Below, piece after piece: positions 16,359 through 23,895 of a stretch of DNA of 64,000 nt. The notes beneath the pieces were generated by a model that had not been told where the DNA came from, searched no databases, and worked only from the letters and a program-made list of their open reading frames with translations. Positions within the stretch are counted from its first letter, which is position 1, and each line of letters starts with the position of its first letter. Origin of the DNA: Amorphoplanes digitatis (GTDB lineage Bacteria > Actinomycetota > Actinomycetes > Mycobacteriales > Micromonosporaceae); assembly GCF_014205335.1 (NCBI RefSeq), contig NZ_JACHNH010000001.1, positions 186,001-250,000 on the forward strand. The letters run 5' to 3'. The position numbers were made by a program, and so were the translations under genes.

Positions 16359-17230
16359 TGTACAGCCTCGTCAGTGCCCCCGTCCTCGGCTTCGACCTCA
16401 CCCGTCTGGGTGGTGGGTCGGCGACCGCCGAGGTGCTGCTGCGCGCCCTGCGTCTGGGCGTCGGGGACCTGCCGGTGCTCGCACAGCGGCTGCCCGACGA
16501 GGGGGTGCGCGGCCCGCTCTGGGTCGAGGTGGAGAGCGCCGCGCGCCGGATGCCCAGCCTGAAAGGCATGAAGTCGGACGACCCGGCGAGCTCCCTGGCG
16601 CTTGTGGAAAGGGCGCCGATCGGCTCGGTGGACGCGCTGCTGACCTGCCTGCGCTACGACGTGATGGCCTGGACCTGGCAGGGCACCGGCCGCGACGCGA
16701 CGCAGAGCGAGGACGCCGCCGCGGCGACCGCGCTGCTCTGTGACGCGGCCGTGGCCAGCTACCTGCGTGAGGTGCTGGACGACACCACCCGGCGGATGCT
16801 CGGCGCGGGCTGGGTGGCGGCGGTGCGCAAGCTGCCCGTCGGCAAGCCGATCGACCTGGGCCCGCACCACTACGCGGTCTCCGCGCTGCTGGATCGGCTC
16901 CGGTCGCTGCGCGCGAACGACCTGACCCGGCTGTTGCAGTCCGCCGAGGACGCCCGGCGCAACGCCGGCGGGTGGTCACCGGCCGTGCACTCGGCGTCCT
17001 GGGCCGCGTACCTGTCGGACCGGGTACGCACCGCCGCGGCGGCCCAGATGCTGCTGGTGCAGGCGATGGACACGGCCGCGATTCCGGTGGCCGACCGCGC
17101 CGGCGGCGTCTGGAACATGCTCAGCGGCGCGGTGCAGGCGCTGGTGGTCCGTGACCTGTTGGACACCGCCACGGCACACCGGTTGCTCGCACCGGTGGTC
17201 GCGGCGCTCGGCCCGGCGTGGCTCGGGTGA
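16358..17230 (+). CDS. Unknown protein embedded in the chemotaxis operon
   Basis: I do not recognise this 290-aa protein. It is rich in Ala, Leu and Arg, apparently all-alpha, soluble, with no signal peptide or membrane helix. It has two conserved-looking halves: an N-terminal region ending near VDALLTCLRYDVMAWTW, and a C-terminal helical region with AAYLSDRVRTAAAAQMLLVQAMD. It starts by a 1-bp overlap (TGATG) with the cheW stop and ends 16 bp before cheB, so it is part of the operon. An adaptor or scaffold role in signalling is inference from position only. Confidence 0.8.
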   Translation: MYSLVSAPVLGFDLTRLGGGSATAEVLLRALRLGVGDLPVLAQRLPDEGVRGPLWVEVESAARRMPSLKGMKSDDPASSLALVERAPIGSVDALLTCLRYDVMAWTWQGTGRDATQSEDAAAATALLCDAAVASYLREVLDDTTRRMLGAGWVAAVRKLPVGKPIDLGPHHYAVSALLDRLRSLRANDLTRLLQSAEDARRNAGGWSPAVHSASWAAYLSDRVRTAAAAQMLLVQAMDTAAIPVADRAGGVWNMLSGAVQALVVRDLLDTATAHRLLAPVVAALGPAWLG

Positions 17231-17246
17231 AGGGCCGGGTGAATCC

Positions 17247-18425
17247 ATGATCAGAGTTCTGGTCGTCGACGACTCCGTGGTCGTGCGGCGGCTCATCGTC
17301 GACTCGCTGACCGGCGCGCCGGACATCGAGGTGGTCGGCACCGCCGCGAACGGTCTGCTCGCCCAGGCGAAGATCGATCAGCTCAAGCCGGACGCGGTCA
17401 CGATGGACATCGAGATGCCGCAGATGGACGGCATCGCCGCGGTTCGCGAGCTGCGCAAGCGGCACAAGCACCTGCCCGTGATCATGTTCAGCACGCTGTC
17501 GGCGGCGGGTGCGAGCGCGACGCTGGAGGCGTTGTCCGCCGGCGCCACCGACTATGTGACCAAGCCGAGCAACGTCGGCTCGATCCAGGAGTCGATCGCT
17601 GCCGTACGCGAGCAGCTCATTCCCAAGATCCATGCACTGGCCCGGCGCCGGTCGTCGGCCAGTGCGCCGACCCGGCCCGGTCCGCCGCCCGGCCGGCCGG
17701 GGCTGGCGCCGCCGCCCGGAGGCCGCCCCGGTGCACCGGTGCCCGGGCGCCCCGGCCTGGCGCCCGCCCGGCCAGGGATCGCCGGCCCGCCCCGCCCGGT
17801 GCGGCGCGGCCCGCCGGTGCGCGTCGACATCCTCGCGATCGGATCCTCGACCGGCGGCCCCGACGCGCTGACCAAGGTGCTACAGGCGATGCCGTCGGAC
17901 CTGCCGGTGCCGATCGTGGTCACCCAGCACATGCCGCCGGTGTTCACCAAGATGTTCGCCGAGCGCCTCGACCGCAGCACGCCGCTGCGGGTGGTCGAGG
18001 CCGCCGACGGCATGGAACTGACTCCCGGCACGGTCTACATCGCCCCGGGCGACAAGCATCTGGTGTTGCAGCGCCGCAACACCTCGACGCTGATCCAGCT
18101 CAGTGGCGCGCCGCCGGAGAACTCGTGCCGCCCGGCGGTCGACGTGATGTTCCGTTCGGTTGCCGCGCTCTTCGGGGCCTCGGCGTTCGCCACGGTGCTG
18201 ACCGGTATGGGATATGACGGACGAGGTGGTTCAAAGGTGCTGCGTGAGGCTGGTGCCGAGATCATGGCGCAGGACGAGGCCAGTTCCGTGGTGTGGGGCA
18301 TGCCCGGCGCCGTGGTCGGCGCCGGCCTCGCCGACGCGATTCTGCCCCTGGACCGGATCGCCCCCGCGCTGATCCAGCGGGTCCAGACGGGCCGCGTCTC
18401 CCGGCCGACGGCGGTGAGCCGGTGA
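17247..18425 (+). CDS. cheB: Chemotaxis response-regulator methylesterase CheB
   Basis: The 392-aa protein has an N-terminal receiver domain (D54 in VTMDIEMPQMDG; K in TKPS) and a C-terminal methylesterase that removes receptor methyl groups. Catalytic residues are the Ser in AIGSSTGGPDAL, the His in TQHMPP and the Asp in TGMGYDG. The linker of roughly 50 residues is unusually rich in Pro/Gly/Arg (repeats like GRPGLAP), longer than typical and probably disordered. ATG 17247 is the first Met of the receiver domain; the longer open frame lies in the preceding gene. The stop overlaps the cheR start. Confidence 0.95.
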   Translation: MIRVLVVDDSVVVRRLIVDSLTGAPDIEVVGTAANGLLAQAKIDQLKPDAVTMDIEMPQMDGIAAVRELRKRHKHLPVIMFSTLSAAGASATLEALSAGATDYVTKPSNVGSIQESIAAVREQLIPKIHALARRRSSASAPTRPGPPPGRPGLAPPPGGRPGAPVPGRPGLAPARPGIAGPPRPVRRGPPVRVDILAIGSSTGGPDALTKVLQAMPSDLPVPIVVTQHMPPVFTKMFAERLDRSTPLRVVEAADGMELTPGTVYIAPGDKHLVLQRRNTSTLIQLSGAPPENSCRPAVDVMFRSVAALFGASAFATVLTGMGYDGRGGSKVLREAGAEIMAQDEASSVVWGMPGAVVGAGLADAILPLDRIAPALIQRVQTGRVSRPTAVSR

Positions 18426-19267
18426 CTCTCTCCGCATCCGACTTCGCGTTCGTCTCGGCCATGGTCCGGCGGGAGGCGGCGATCGTGCTGGCACCCGGCA
18501 AGGAGTACCTGGTCGAGGCGCGCCTCATCCCGGTGGCCCGGCAGGTGGGCGCGGAAAGCGTCGCCGCCTTTCTGGCGAACTTGCAGCGCCGCCCCAACCC
18601 CGCGGACCAGCGGCGGATCATCGACGCGCTGACCACCAACGAGACCTCGTGGTTCCGCGACCGCGAGCCGTTCACGGCGATGACCGACGTGGTGCTGCCG
18701 GAACTGGTGCGCACCCGGGCGTCGACCCGCAAGGTACGGATCTGGTCGGCGGCCAGCTCCAGCGGCCAGGAGGCGTACAGCCTGGCGATCACGCTTCAGG
18801 AGAACCTGCCGGCCGGCTGGTCGTACGAGATCATGGGCAGCGACATCTCCACCGAGATGATCAAGCGGGCCGAGGCGGCCGAGTACAGCCAGGTCGAGGT
18901 CAACCGCGGGCTGCCCGCCAGCCAGCTGGTCCAGTACTTCGAGCGGGCGGGCGCGCACTGGCGGGTCACGCCCGGCCTGCGGCGCAATGTCTCGTTCAAG
19001 CTGATGAACCTGACCGCGCCGCTGCCGTCGATGCCGCCGTTCGACGTGATCTTTCTTAGGAATGTGCTCATCTATTTCGACGTCGCGACGAAGAAGTCTG
19101 TGTTGCGCAACGTCGCCCGGCTGTTGCGACCGGACGGCTGGCTGTTCCTCGGAGCGGCCGAGACGACCATCGGAATCGACGAAAACTATGAACGGGTAGC
19201 GGCCGGCCGGACCTCTGCCTATCGAGTGCGGAGCGCGGTGCCAGCCGGCGCCGTCAGGAAGGGGTGA
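18422..19267 (+). CDS. cheR: Chemotaxis methyltransferase CheR
   Basis: This 281-aa SAM-dependent enzyme methylates glutamates of chemoreceptors. It has an N-terminal all-alpha CheR domain (DALTTNETSWFRD marks its end) and a Rossmann-type methyltransferase domain with the SAM motif IWSAASSSGQEAYSLA and the FDVIFLRNVLIYFD motif. No C-terminal receptor-tethering NWxxF or TPR is present. GTG 18422 overlaps the cheB stop as GTGA. Confidence 0.95.
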   Translation: MTLSASDFAFVSAMVRREAAIVLAPGKEYLVEARLIPVARQVGAESVAAFLANLQRRPNPADQRRIIDALTTNETSWFRDREPFTAMTDVVLPELVRTRASTRKVRIWSAASSSGQEAYSLAITLQENLPAGWSYEIMGSDISTEMIKRAEAAEYSQVEVNRGLPASQLVQYFERAGAHWRVTPGLRRNVSFKLMNLTAPLPSMPPFDVIFLRNVLIYFDVATKKSVLRNVARLLRPDGWLFLGAAETTIGIDENYERVAAGRTSAYRVRSAVPAGAVRKG

Positions 19268-19273
19268 GCCGCG

Positions 19274-19660
19274 GTGCGAGCCATGGTGATCGACGACTCC
19301 CGCGCGATGCGCATGATTCTCAAGCGCATCGTCGCCAAACTGAATTTCGAGGCGATCGAGGCGGGGGACGGCCAGGAGGCCCTCGACCTGCTCGCCACGA
19401 TGACCGAGGTGCCGGAGCTGGCCCTCATCGACTGGAACATGCCCAACATGAACGGGCTCGAGTTCGTGACCAAGGTCCGTGCCGAACCGCGTCTGCGTGA
19501 GATGACGCTGGTAATGGTCACGACGGAGAGTGAACAGAGCCAGATCGTCCGCGCACTAGCCGCAGGAGCACACGAGTATGTGATCAAGCCCTTCACGGAG
19601 GGCGCAATGATCGAAAAGCTGGCCCTGCTGGGCCTAGTCCCGACCGGAGCGAACTCATGA
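19274..19660 (+). CDS. cheY: CheY-like response regulator (first)
   Basis: This 128-aa single receiver domain has acidic residues D7/D8, phospho-acceptor D53 in LIDWNMPNMNG, T in MVTTES and K in VIKPF. It follows cheR by 6 bp and its stop overlaps the cheX-like start (ATGA). The WNMP signature is shared with motor-type CheY proteins. With a second CheY two genes later, one may drive the motor and the other act as a phosphate sink. Confidence 0.92.
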   Translation: MRAMVIDDSRAMRMILKRIVAKLNFEAIEAGDGQEALDLLATMTEVPELALIDWNMPNMNGLEFVTKVRAEPRLREMTLVMVTTESEQSQIVRALAAGAHEYVIKPFTEGAMIEKLALLGLVPTGANS

Positions 19661-20136
19661 GTCGAGAAAACCTTGTAGGCGAGGACGACCTCGCCGAGAT
19701 GGTGGAGCAGGTCTGGGTCTCCTATCTCGATCCCGAGGGAATCAGCCCGCTGGTTCTCAACGGTGACGCGACGCAGCTGTCGGAGGTGCACTCGACGGTG
19801 TCCATCACCGGCACCTGGCACGGACATCTCGTCTACGCGTCGTCGCGCAAGGCCGCCGAGAAGGCCGCTGCCGCGTTCCTGGCCATGGAGCCGGAAGAGG
19901 TCAGCCAGGACGACCTGTCGGACGTGCTCGGCGAGCTGGCGAACATCGTCGGCGGCAACGTCAAGGCGATGCTGCCGGCCGGGTGCTACCTGTCCCTGCC
20001 CACGGTGGTGCTGGCGCCGGACACGGCGTCGTACTACCCGGCGGCCGAGCGGATCACCGGCCTCTACGGCGTCTGGGACGGCGAGCCGGTTTCGATCTCG
20101 ATGTGGCAGAGCGTGAAGCAGGAGGCGAGCGCATGA
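19657..20136 (+). CDS. cheX: CheX-type CheY-P phosphatase
   Basis: This 159-aa protein matches the CheC/CheX/FliY phosphatase fold. The active helix carries the ExxN pair E93 and N96 in GELANIVGGNVKAMLP, followed by the strand region LSLPTVV. CheX proteins dimerise and dephosphorylate CheY-P, terminating the signal. It is flanked on both sides by cheY genes and overlaps each neighbour by 4 bp, which supports the assignment. Confidence 0.88.
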   Translation: MSRENLVGEDDLAEMVEQVWVSYLDPEGISPLVLNGDATQLSEVHSTVSITGTWHGHLVYASSRKAAEKAAAAFLAMEPEEVSQDDLSDVLGELANIVGGNVKAMLPAGCYLSLPTVVLAPDTASYYPAAERITGLYGVWDGEPVSISMWQSVKQEASA

Positions 20137-20495
20137 AGATCCTGATCGCTGACGACAGCCGGGTCATGCGGCAGATCGTGACCCGCACGCTGCGGCAGGC
20201 GGGCTTCGGGGATCACGACCTGGTGGAGGCCGCCGACGGTCAGGAGGCCGTCGACAAGACGGTCGCCGAGAAGCCGGACCTGGTCATCTCCGACTGGAAC
20301 ATGCCGGAGCTGACCGGTATCGAGGTGCTGCGCAAGCTGCGGGCGTCGGGCAACGAGGTGAAGTTCGGCTTCGTCACGTCGGAGTCCACGCCGGAGATGC
20401 AGCAGGCGGCGGAGGCCGCAGGCGCGGCGTTCTTCATCGTCAAGCCCTTCACCGCCGAACGTTTTGACGAGGTCTTCTCACCTATTTTGGGATGA
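20133..20495 (+). CDS. cheY: CheY-like response regulator (second)
   Basis: The 120-aa single receiver domain has D7/D8, phospho-acceptor D54 in VISDWNMPELTG, T/S in FVTSES and K in IVKPF. It resembles the CheY of TM/Bacillus type, with the G-F-V-T-S-E-S segment, and is the better candidate for motor binding. The ATG overlaps the cheX stop. It ends 7 bp before the last gene of the operon. Confidence 0.92.
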   Translation: MKILIADDSRVMRQIVTRTLRQAGFGDHDLVEAADGQEAVDKTVAEKPDLVISDWNMPELTGIEVLRKLRASGNEVKFGFVTSESTPEMQQAAEAAGAAFFIVKPFTAERFDEVFSPILG

Positions 20496-20502
20496 TATAG
20501 CT

Positions 20503-20988
20503 ATGTCTGACACCTCGGTTATCCCCGCCTCCATCGCCGTCCGCAATCTCTTCGAGGATCTGCTCGGCCGGGACGTCAACGTCGCCTCGGGCGACCCGAT
20601 GACCGCGGAGGATCTGCCCACCGGCGTGATCGCCCTGTATACGGATACCTCCCAGCAGCTGTACGCGGTACTCGGCCTACAGCTACCGCTGGCGGCCAAC
20701 GCGGGAGCCGCCCTCGGCCTGCTCCCCGTCGGTGCCGCCGAGGACAGCATCGAGGAGGGGAAGCTCTTCCCGAACCTGGCCGAGAACGTCTTCGAGCTCT
20801 GCAACGTGCTGACCAGCCTGCTCAACCGGGAGGGCGCACCGCACATCAAGCTCTACCAGGTGATCTACCCGGGCATGGACCTGCCGAACGACGCGCGCGC
20901 ACACCTGCTCGCACTCGGGAAGCGACTCGACCTCACCGTCGAGGTCGCCCGCTACGGCAAGGGCAAGCTCTCGCTCTCGCTGGTCTGA
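20503..20988 (+). CDS. Possible second CheX-like protein, last gene of chemotaxis operon
   Basis: This 161-aa protein is not confidently assigned. It has an alpha/beta composition like CheX and a helix ENVFELCNVLTSLLN in which E98 and N101 have the same ExxN spacing as E93/N96 of the CheX encoded two genes upstream. This suggests a diverged CheC/CheX fold member acting on CheY-P. The glycine that follows in typical members is missing. ATG 20503 is chosen over a GTG at 20464 because the latter lies inside cheY. Its 3' end overlaps the convergent sulfotransferase gene by 37 bp. Confidence 0.7.
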   Translation: MSDTSVIPASIAVRNLFEDLLGRDVNVASGDPMTAEDLPTGVIALYTDTSQQLYAVLGLQLPLAANAGAALGLLPVGAAEDSIEEGKLFPNLAENVFELCNVLTSLLNREGAPHIKLYQVIYPGMDLPNDARAHLLALGKRLDLTVEVARYGKGKLSLSLV

Positions 20989-22055
20989 CACGCCGCCGGC
21001 CCTGGCGCCCCGCTGAGATTCCGCGGGGCGCTTGCTGTGCCCTGCGGTCCGGGGCCGGTTCGCTGGGGCAGGATCGCCGTCGGCCGGTAGGCGAGGTCGT
21101 CGCCGCGCCGCAGGCGGTTCGCCGCCCGGCTCAGGCCGCGGCGGGCCGGGACGAACCGCTGCGGCGCCGCCGTCAGGCCGTACCGCAGCAGCGCCGCCGG
21201 TGCCGGGCGGCCCGTGCCGGACAGGTCGTAGCCGCAGGCCTCCAGGCGGGATCCGAGTGCGGCCTCGCAGAGCGCGATCTCCTCGGAGGTCAGCCGCGTC
21301 TGCCAGCTCTGTATCCGCTGCGTCGTCACCGGCGCGTGCGTACGCGCATGCCAGGTCTTGAAGGACGGCACCGCGACATCCGCGACGGCCGAGGGCTCCG
21401 CCATCGCCGGGTCGTACTGTTCGCCGAGGTAGGCGCACATCTTGGCGAGGCCGGCGTGCGGGTCCGCGACCAGGTCCTCGTAGCGCACCTCGTGCCACTG
21501 CGTGGGGCCGAGGCGCCGGGCGGCCCGGCGGGCGTCGTCAACGGCCCGGGACCACGCCGCGACGGTCGCGTAGATGTCCTTGCGGTGCCAGGACATCTCC
21601 TTCAGCGAGGCGACGCAGTCCCGCCCGTCCCGGACGATGTTGATGAACTGTGCGTCCGGGAAGAGCCGCAGCAGGATGTCGACGTTGTTCAGGTACGCCG
21701 GGCGTTTGTCACCCCACCGCGGCTTTCCGAAGCGGGCCGCGTACCGCTGGAAGACCGTGCCCAGCGCGGAGCCGAGCGTGCCCGGGCCGGCCGTGATCCG
21801 CTCGGCGATGTCCTCCGCGGGAAGTCCCAGGTCGCAGAAGCGGGTCTCGCGCCGGTGGATGATCCAGTGGGCCAGTGCGCGCCGGTTGGCGGCCTCGGAG
21901 AGGTCGCCGAAGATCCGCCGTTCCCAGTACGCGGCGAGCGTGAACCGCGTCTCGGGCGGAATCGCGATCCGCGGGTGGGCGTGCAGCATGAGCTGGAGCA
22001 TCGTCGTGCCCGACCGCGGGCAACCGACCACGATGATCGGACGATCAGTGGTCAC
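20952..22055 (-). CDS. Sulfotransferase family protein
   Basis: The 367-aa protein is a PAPS-dependent sulfotransferase-like enzyme. The 5'-phosphosulfate loop GCPRSGTTML lies at residues 11-20 and the 3'-phosphate-binding segment NIVRDGRDCVASLKEM in the middle, followed by RYEDLVADP. The acceptor is unknown. The last 60 or so residues are low-complexity and run across the chemotaxis operon terminator and 37 bp into the convergent gene. The GTG start has CCGGAGGTGA upstream. The AT-rich upstream region carries TTGACA as a possible -35 element. Neighbourhood with flagellar genes may be coincidental. Confidence 0.85.
   Translation of the reverse strand: MTTDRPIIVVGCPRSGTTMLQLMLHAHPRIAIPPETRFTLAAYWERRIFGDLSEAANRRALAHWIIHRRETRFCDLGLPAEDIAERITAGPGTLGSALGTVFQRYAARFGKPRWGDKRPAYLNNVDILLRLFPDAQFINIVRDGRDCVASLKEMSWHRKDIYATVAAWSRAVDDARRAARRLGPTQWHEVRYEDLVADPHAGLAKMCAYLGEQYDPAMAEPSAVADVAVPSFKTWHARTHAPVTTQRIQSWQTRLTSEEIALCEAALGSRLEACGYDLSGTGRPAPAALLRYGLTAAPQRFVPARRGLSRAANRLRRGDDLAYRPTAILPQRTGPGPQGTASAPRNLSGAPGPAACQTSESESLPLP
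21005..21031 (+). terminator. Terminator of the chemotaxis operon
   Basis: GCGCCCCGC (21005-21013) and GCGGGGCGC (21023-21031) form a perfect 9-bp stem with a 9-nt loop, followed by TTGCTGT. It lies 16 bp after the last chemotaxis gene but inside the 3' coding part of the opposing sulfotransferase gene. Confidence 0.7.
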
Positions 22056-22153
22056 CGTTCACCTCCGGTGGGCAGCCGCACACCAGAGGTAACATATAGC
22101 ACTAAACGGAAACTATTAACGAACTGTCAACGTATGTCGCTGAACCGGATATA

Positions 22154-22393
22154 TCAGGACGAGGGGTCGGGCTCCGGCTCCGCCGGGGTGGGCGACGTCG
22201 GTGTGCCCGGCTCCTCCGTCCTGCCGTATCCGGCCGTGACGAAGCGCAGCCCGGCGAGCAGGACCGCGGCGATCGGCACGGCGATGAGGAAGCGGATCAG
22301 CACCTGGCTGATGTCGATCTCGTCGGTGACGTAGCGGTACAGCGCCGGTGCGCTCATGAGCAGCGCGAAGAGCAGAACGGAGGGCCGGATCAC
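22154..22393 (-). CDS. Small two-helix membrane protein after the flhF-like gene
   Basis: This 79-aa protein has two predicted membrane helices (VLLFALLMSAPALYRYV and LIRFLIAVPIAAVLLAGL) and a Pro/Glu/Thr-rich hydrophilic C-terminus. GTG 22393 lies 2 bp after the stop of the flhF-like gene, so it is the last gene of the flagellar export operon. It has the size and two-helix layout of FliQ but none of the FliQ sequence signature (no TQIQEQTL-type segment), so I do not assign it. The much longer open frame upstream is in the flhF-like gene and is not used. Confidence 0.65.
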   Translation of the reverse strand: MIRPSVLLFALLMSAPALYRYVTDEIDISQVLIRFLIAVPIAAVLLAGLRFVTAGYGRTEEPGTPTSPTPAEPEPDPSS

Positions 22394-22395
22394 GG

Positions 22396-23895
22396 TTACC
22401 GGCCCCGGGCCGGCCGCCGCGGAAGGGCGGGCATCGGGACCACGTCCGAGGCGATCCGCGCGCACAGCATCGCGGCCCAGGCGTGCGGGGTGGCGGGCTT
22501 GCCGTCCAGCGAGACGACCGGCCGCTCCAGGCCGAGCACGGTGGCCGGGTCCGAGGTGAGGTCGAGGCTGTGCACCACGAGCGCCTCGACGTCGCCGAGC
22601 ATCCGCAGGTGCCGGGCCGTGTCCGTGGTCTTGCGCGTCGCGTCGACCACCGCCCAGACGGCGGTGGCGCCGAGCGCCTCGCACATGTCGCTGACCCAGA
22701 TCGGGTCGGTACCGCCGACCTTCGCGTCGACCACCACGATCCAGGCGTGGTCGGCGTTCTGTAGCCGCTCCGCCCTGGTCGCGGCGGCCGGCGGATCGCC
22801 GAGCACCTTCGACGAGTGCAGGCCGGTTCCGGCCGCGGTCGGCCCGCCGAGCAGCAGGTGCGCCTGGTCGATGCCGGCCTGCTCGCAGAGCTTGCGGCCG
22901 AGCGGTAGCGCGTGGTCCAGGTCGCCGCAGAGCACCAGGATCTCGCCCGGCGCGTCCGGAACGCCCGGCGCGGCGGGGCGCGAGGCCAGCACGCCGAGCA
23001 CGCCCGAGTAGGTGTCGCCGCCGACGATCTGCGCGACCATCTCCTCCGGCATGCCCACCATCATGAGGTTGCGCTGCACCGGATCGGGGTGCATGGGCCG
23101 CAGCATGGCCGGCGGCTGCGGCGTGGTTCCCGGCCCGCCGAGACCCAGGCCGGCAAGCGTCTCGGCCAGGTCGGCCGCGGTCGTCGCGGCCGGTACCGGC
23201 GCGAGGCCGTAAGCCGCGGCCGCCGTGCGCGACACCGGGTTCGGCCCGGGCCGGCCCGCGGCGGCGGCAGCGGCGGGATCCCCACTCACGTTCAGGCCGC
23301 CCATCAGCTCGGCGAGCGACGGTACGGGCGGCAGCGGCCGCACCCCGCCGGTGGCACCGCCGTTGACCGGCGAGCCGGTGGCCTTCGCCGGGCGGAACGG
23401 CCGCACCGTCGGGCCGTCGTCGGGTTGTTCCGCCTGGGCGGCGTGCGGCCGGGGCCGGGACCACGCGGGGTCCTCCGCCTTGTCGAGGCCGGCCATCAGC
23501 TCGGCGAAGGCGGCCCCCGGGTCGGTGACCTCCCGTCCGCCCTCGCGGACCGGCCGGCCGACGGCGGAGGCGGCGTCGCCCATGCCGGCGTCGCGACCCG
23601 TCCGGCGGTCGTCGTCCGGCGCTATCCGGTCGCCGGACTCGGCCTGGGCCAGCAGCTGCTCCAGCGACTGTGGCTCCTCGGCCGGCGCCGGCCGGCTCGG
23701 CGGCGGTTCGCCGCGTTCATCGGCGTCCGGCACCTCGACCGACAGCTCGTAGCGCTGTTTGGCGAAGAAGCCGCCGAAGCCACCGGTACGGACCTTGTCG
23801 GCCGAGATGATCCGGACGGAGGAGCCGTACTCATCGCGCACCTGGGCCAGCAACGGCTCGATCGCCGGCCCCTCAAGCAGTACCCGCGTAGGCAC
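22396..23895 (-). CDS. FlhF-like protein with degenerate GTPase domain
   Basis: The 499-aa protein has a good FlhF N-terminal domain (residues 1-55, with ISADKVRTGGFGGFFAKQRYEL resembling the FFGKKKYEV-type motif), a long Pro/Ala/Gly linker with two LAELMGGL-like units, and a C-terminal SRP-GTPase-like NG region. The P-loop is lost: the expected GPTGVGKT position reads CGDLDHALPLGRKL. The TKxD G4 motif is also replaced, while the VVDATRKTTDTARHL strand-helix is kept. FlhF normally sets the flagellar site; here it could be a nucleotide-independent landmark. It overlaps the end of flhA by 23 bp. Confidence 0.78.
   Translation of the reverse strand: MPTRVLLEGPAIEPLLAQVRDEYGSSVRIISADKVRTGGFGGFFAKQRYELSVEVPDADERGEPPPSRPAPAEEPQSLEQLLAQAESGDRIAPDDDRRTGRDAGMGDAASAVGRPVREGGREVTDPGAAFAELMAGLDKAEDPAWSRPRPHAAQAEQPDDGPTVRPFRPAKATGSPVNGGATGGVRPLPPVPSLAELMGGLNVSGDPAAAAAAGRPGPNPVSRTAAAAYGLAPVPAATTAADLAETLAGLGLGGPGTTPQPPAMLRPMHPDPVQRNLMMVGMPEEMVAQIVGGDTYSGVLGVLASRPAAPGVPDAPGEILVLCGDLDHALPLGRKLCEQAGIDQAHLLLGGPTAAGTGLHSSKVLGDPPAAATRAERLQNADHAWIVVVDAKVGGTDPIWVSDMCEALGATAVWAVVDATRKTTDTARHLRMLGDVEALVVHSLDLTSDPATVLGLERPVVSLDGKPATPHAWAAMLCARIASDVVPMPALPRRPARGR

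Noticed and set aside
22090..22160. AT-rich stretch as a sign of horizontal transfer
   Set aside because: It is only about 70 bp, lies in a promoter position for the sulfotransferase gene with a TTGACA, and needs no transfer to explain it.
22154..23464. Long 436-residue minus-strand open frame
   Set aside because: Most of it overlaps the flhF-like gene in another frame and is Arg/Ala/Gly-rich as expected for a GC-rich shadow; only the last 79 codons look like a real membrane protein.
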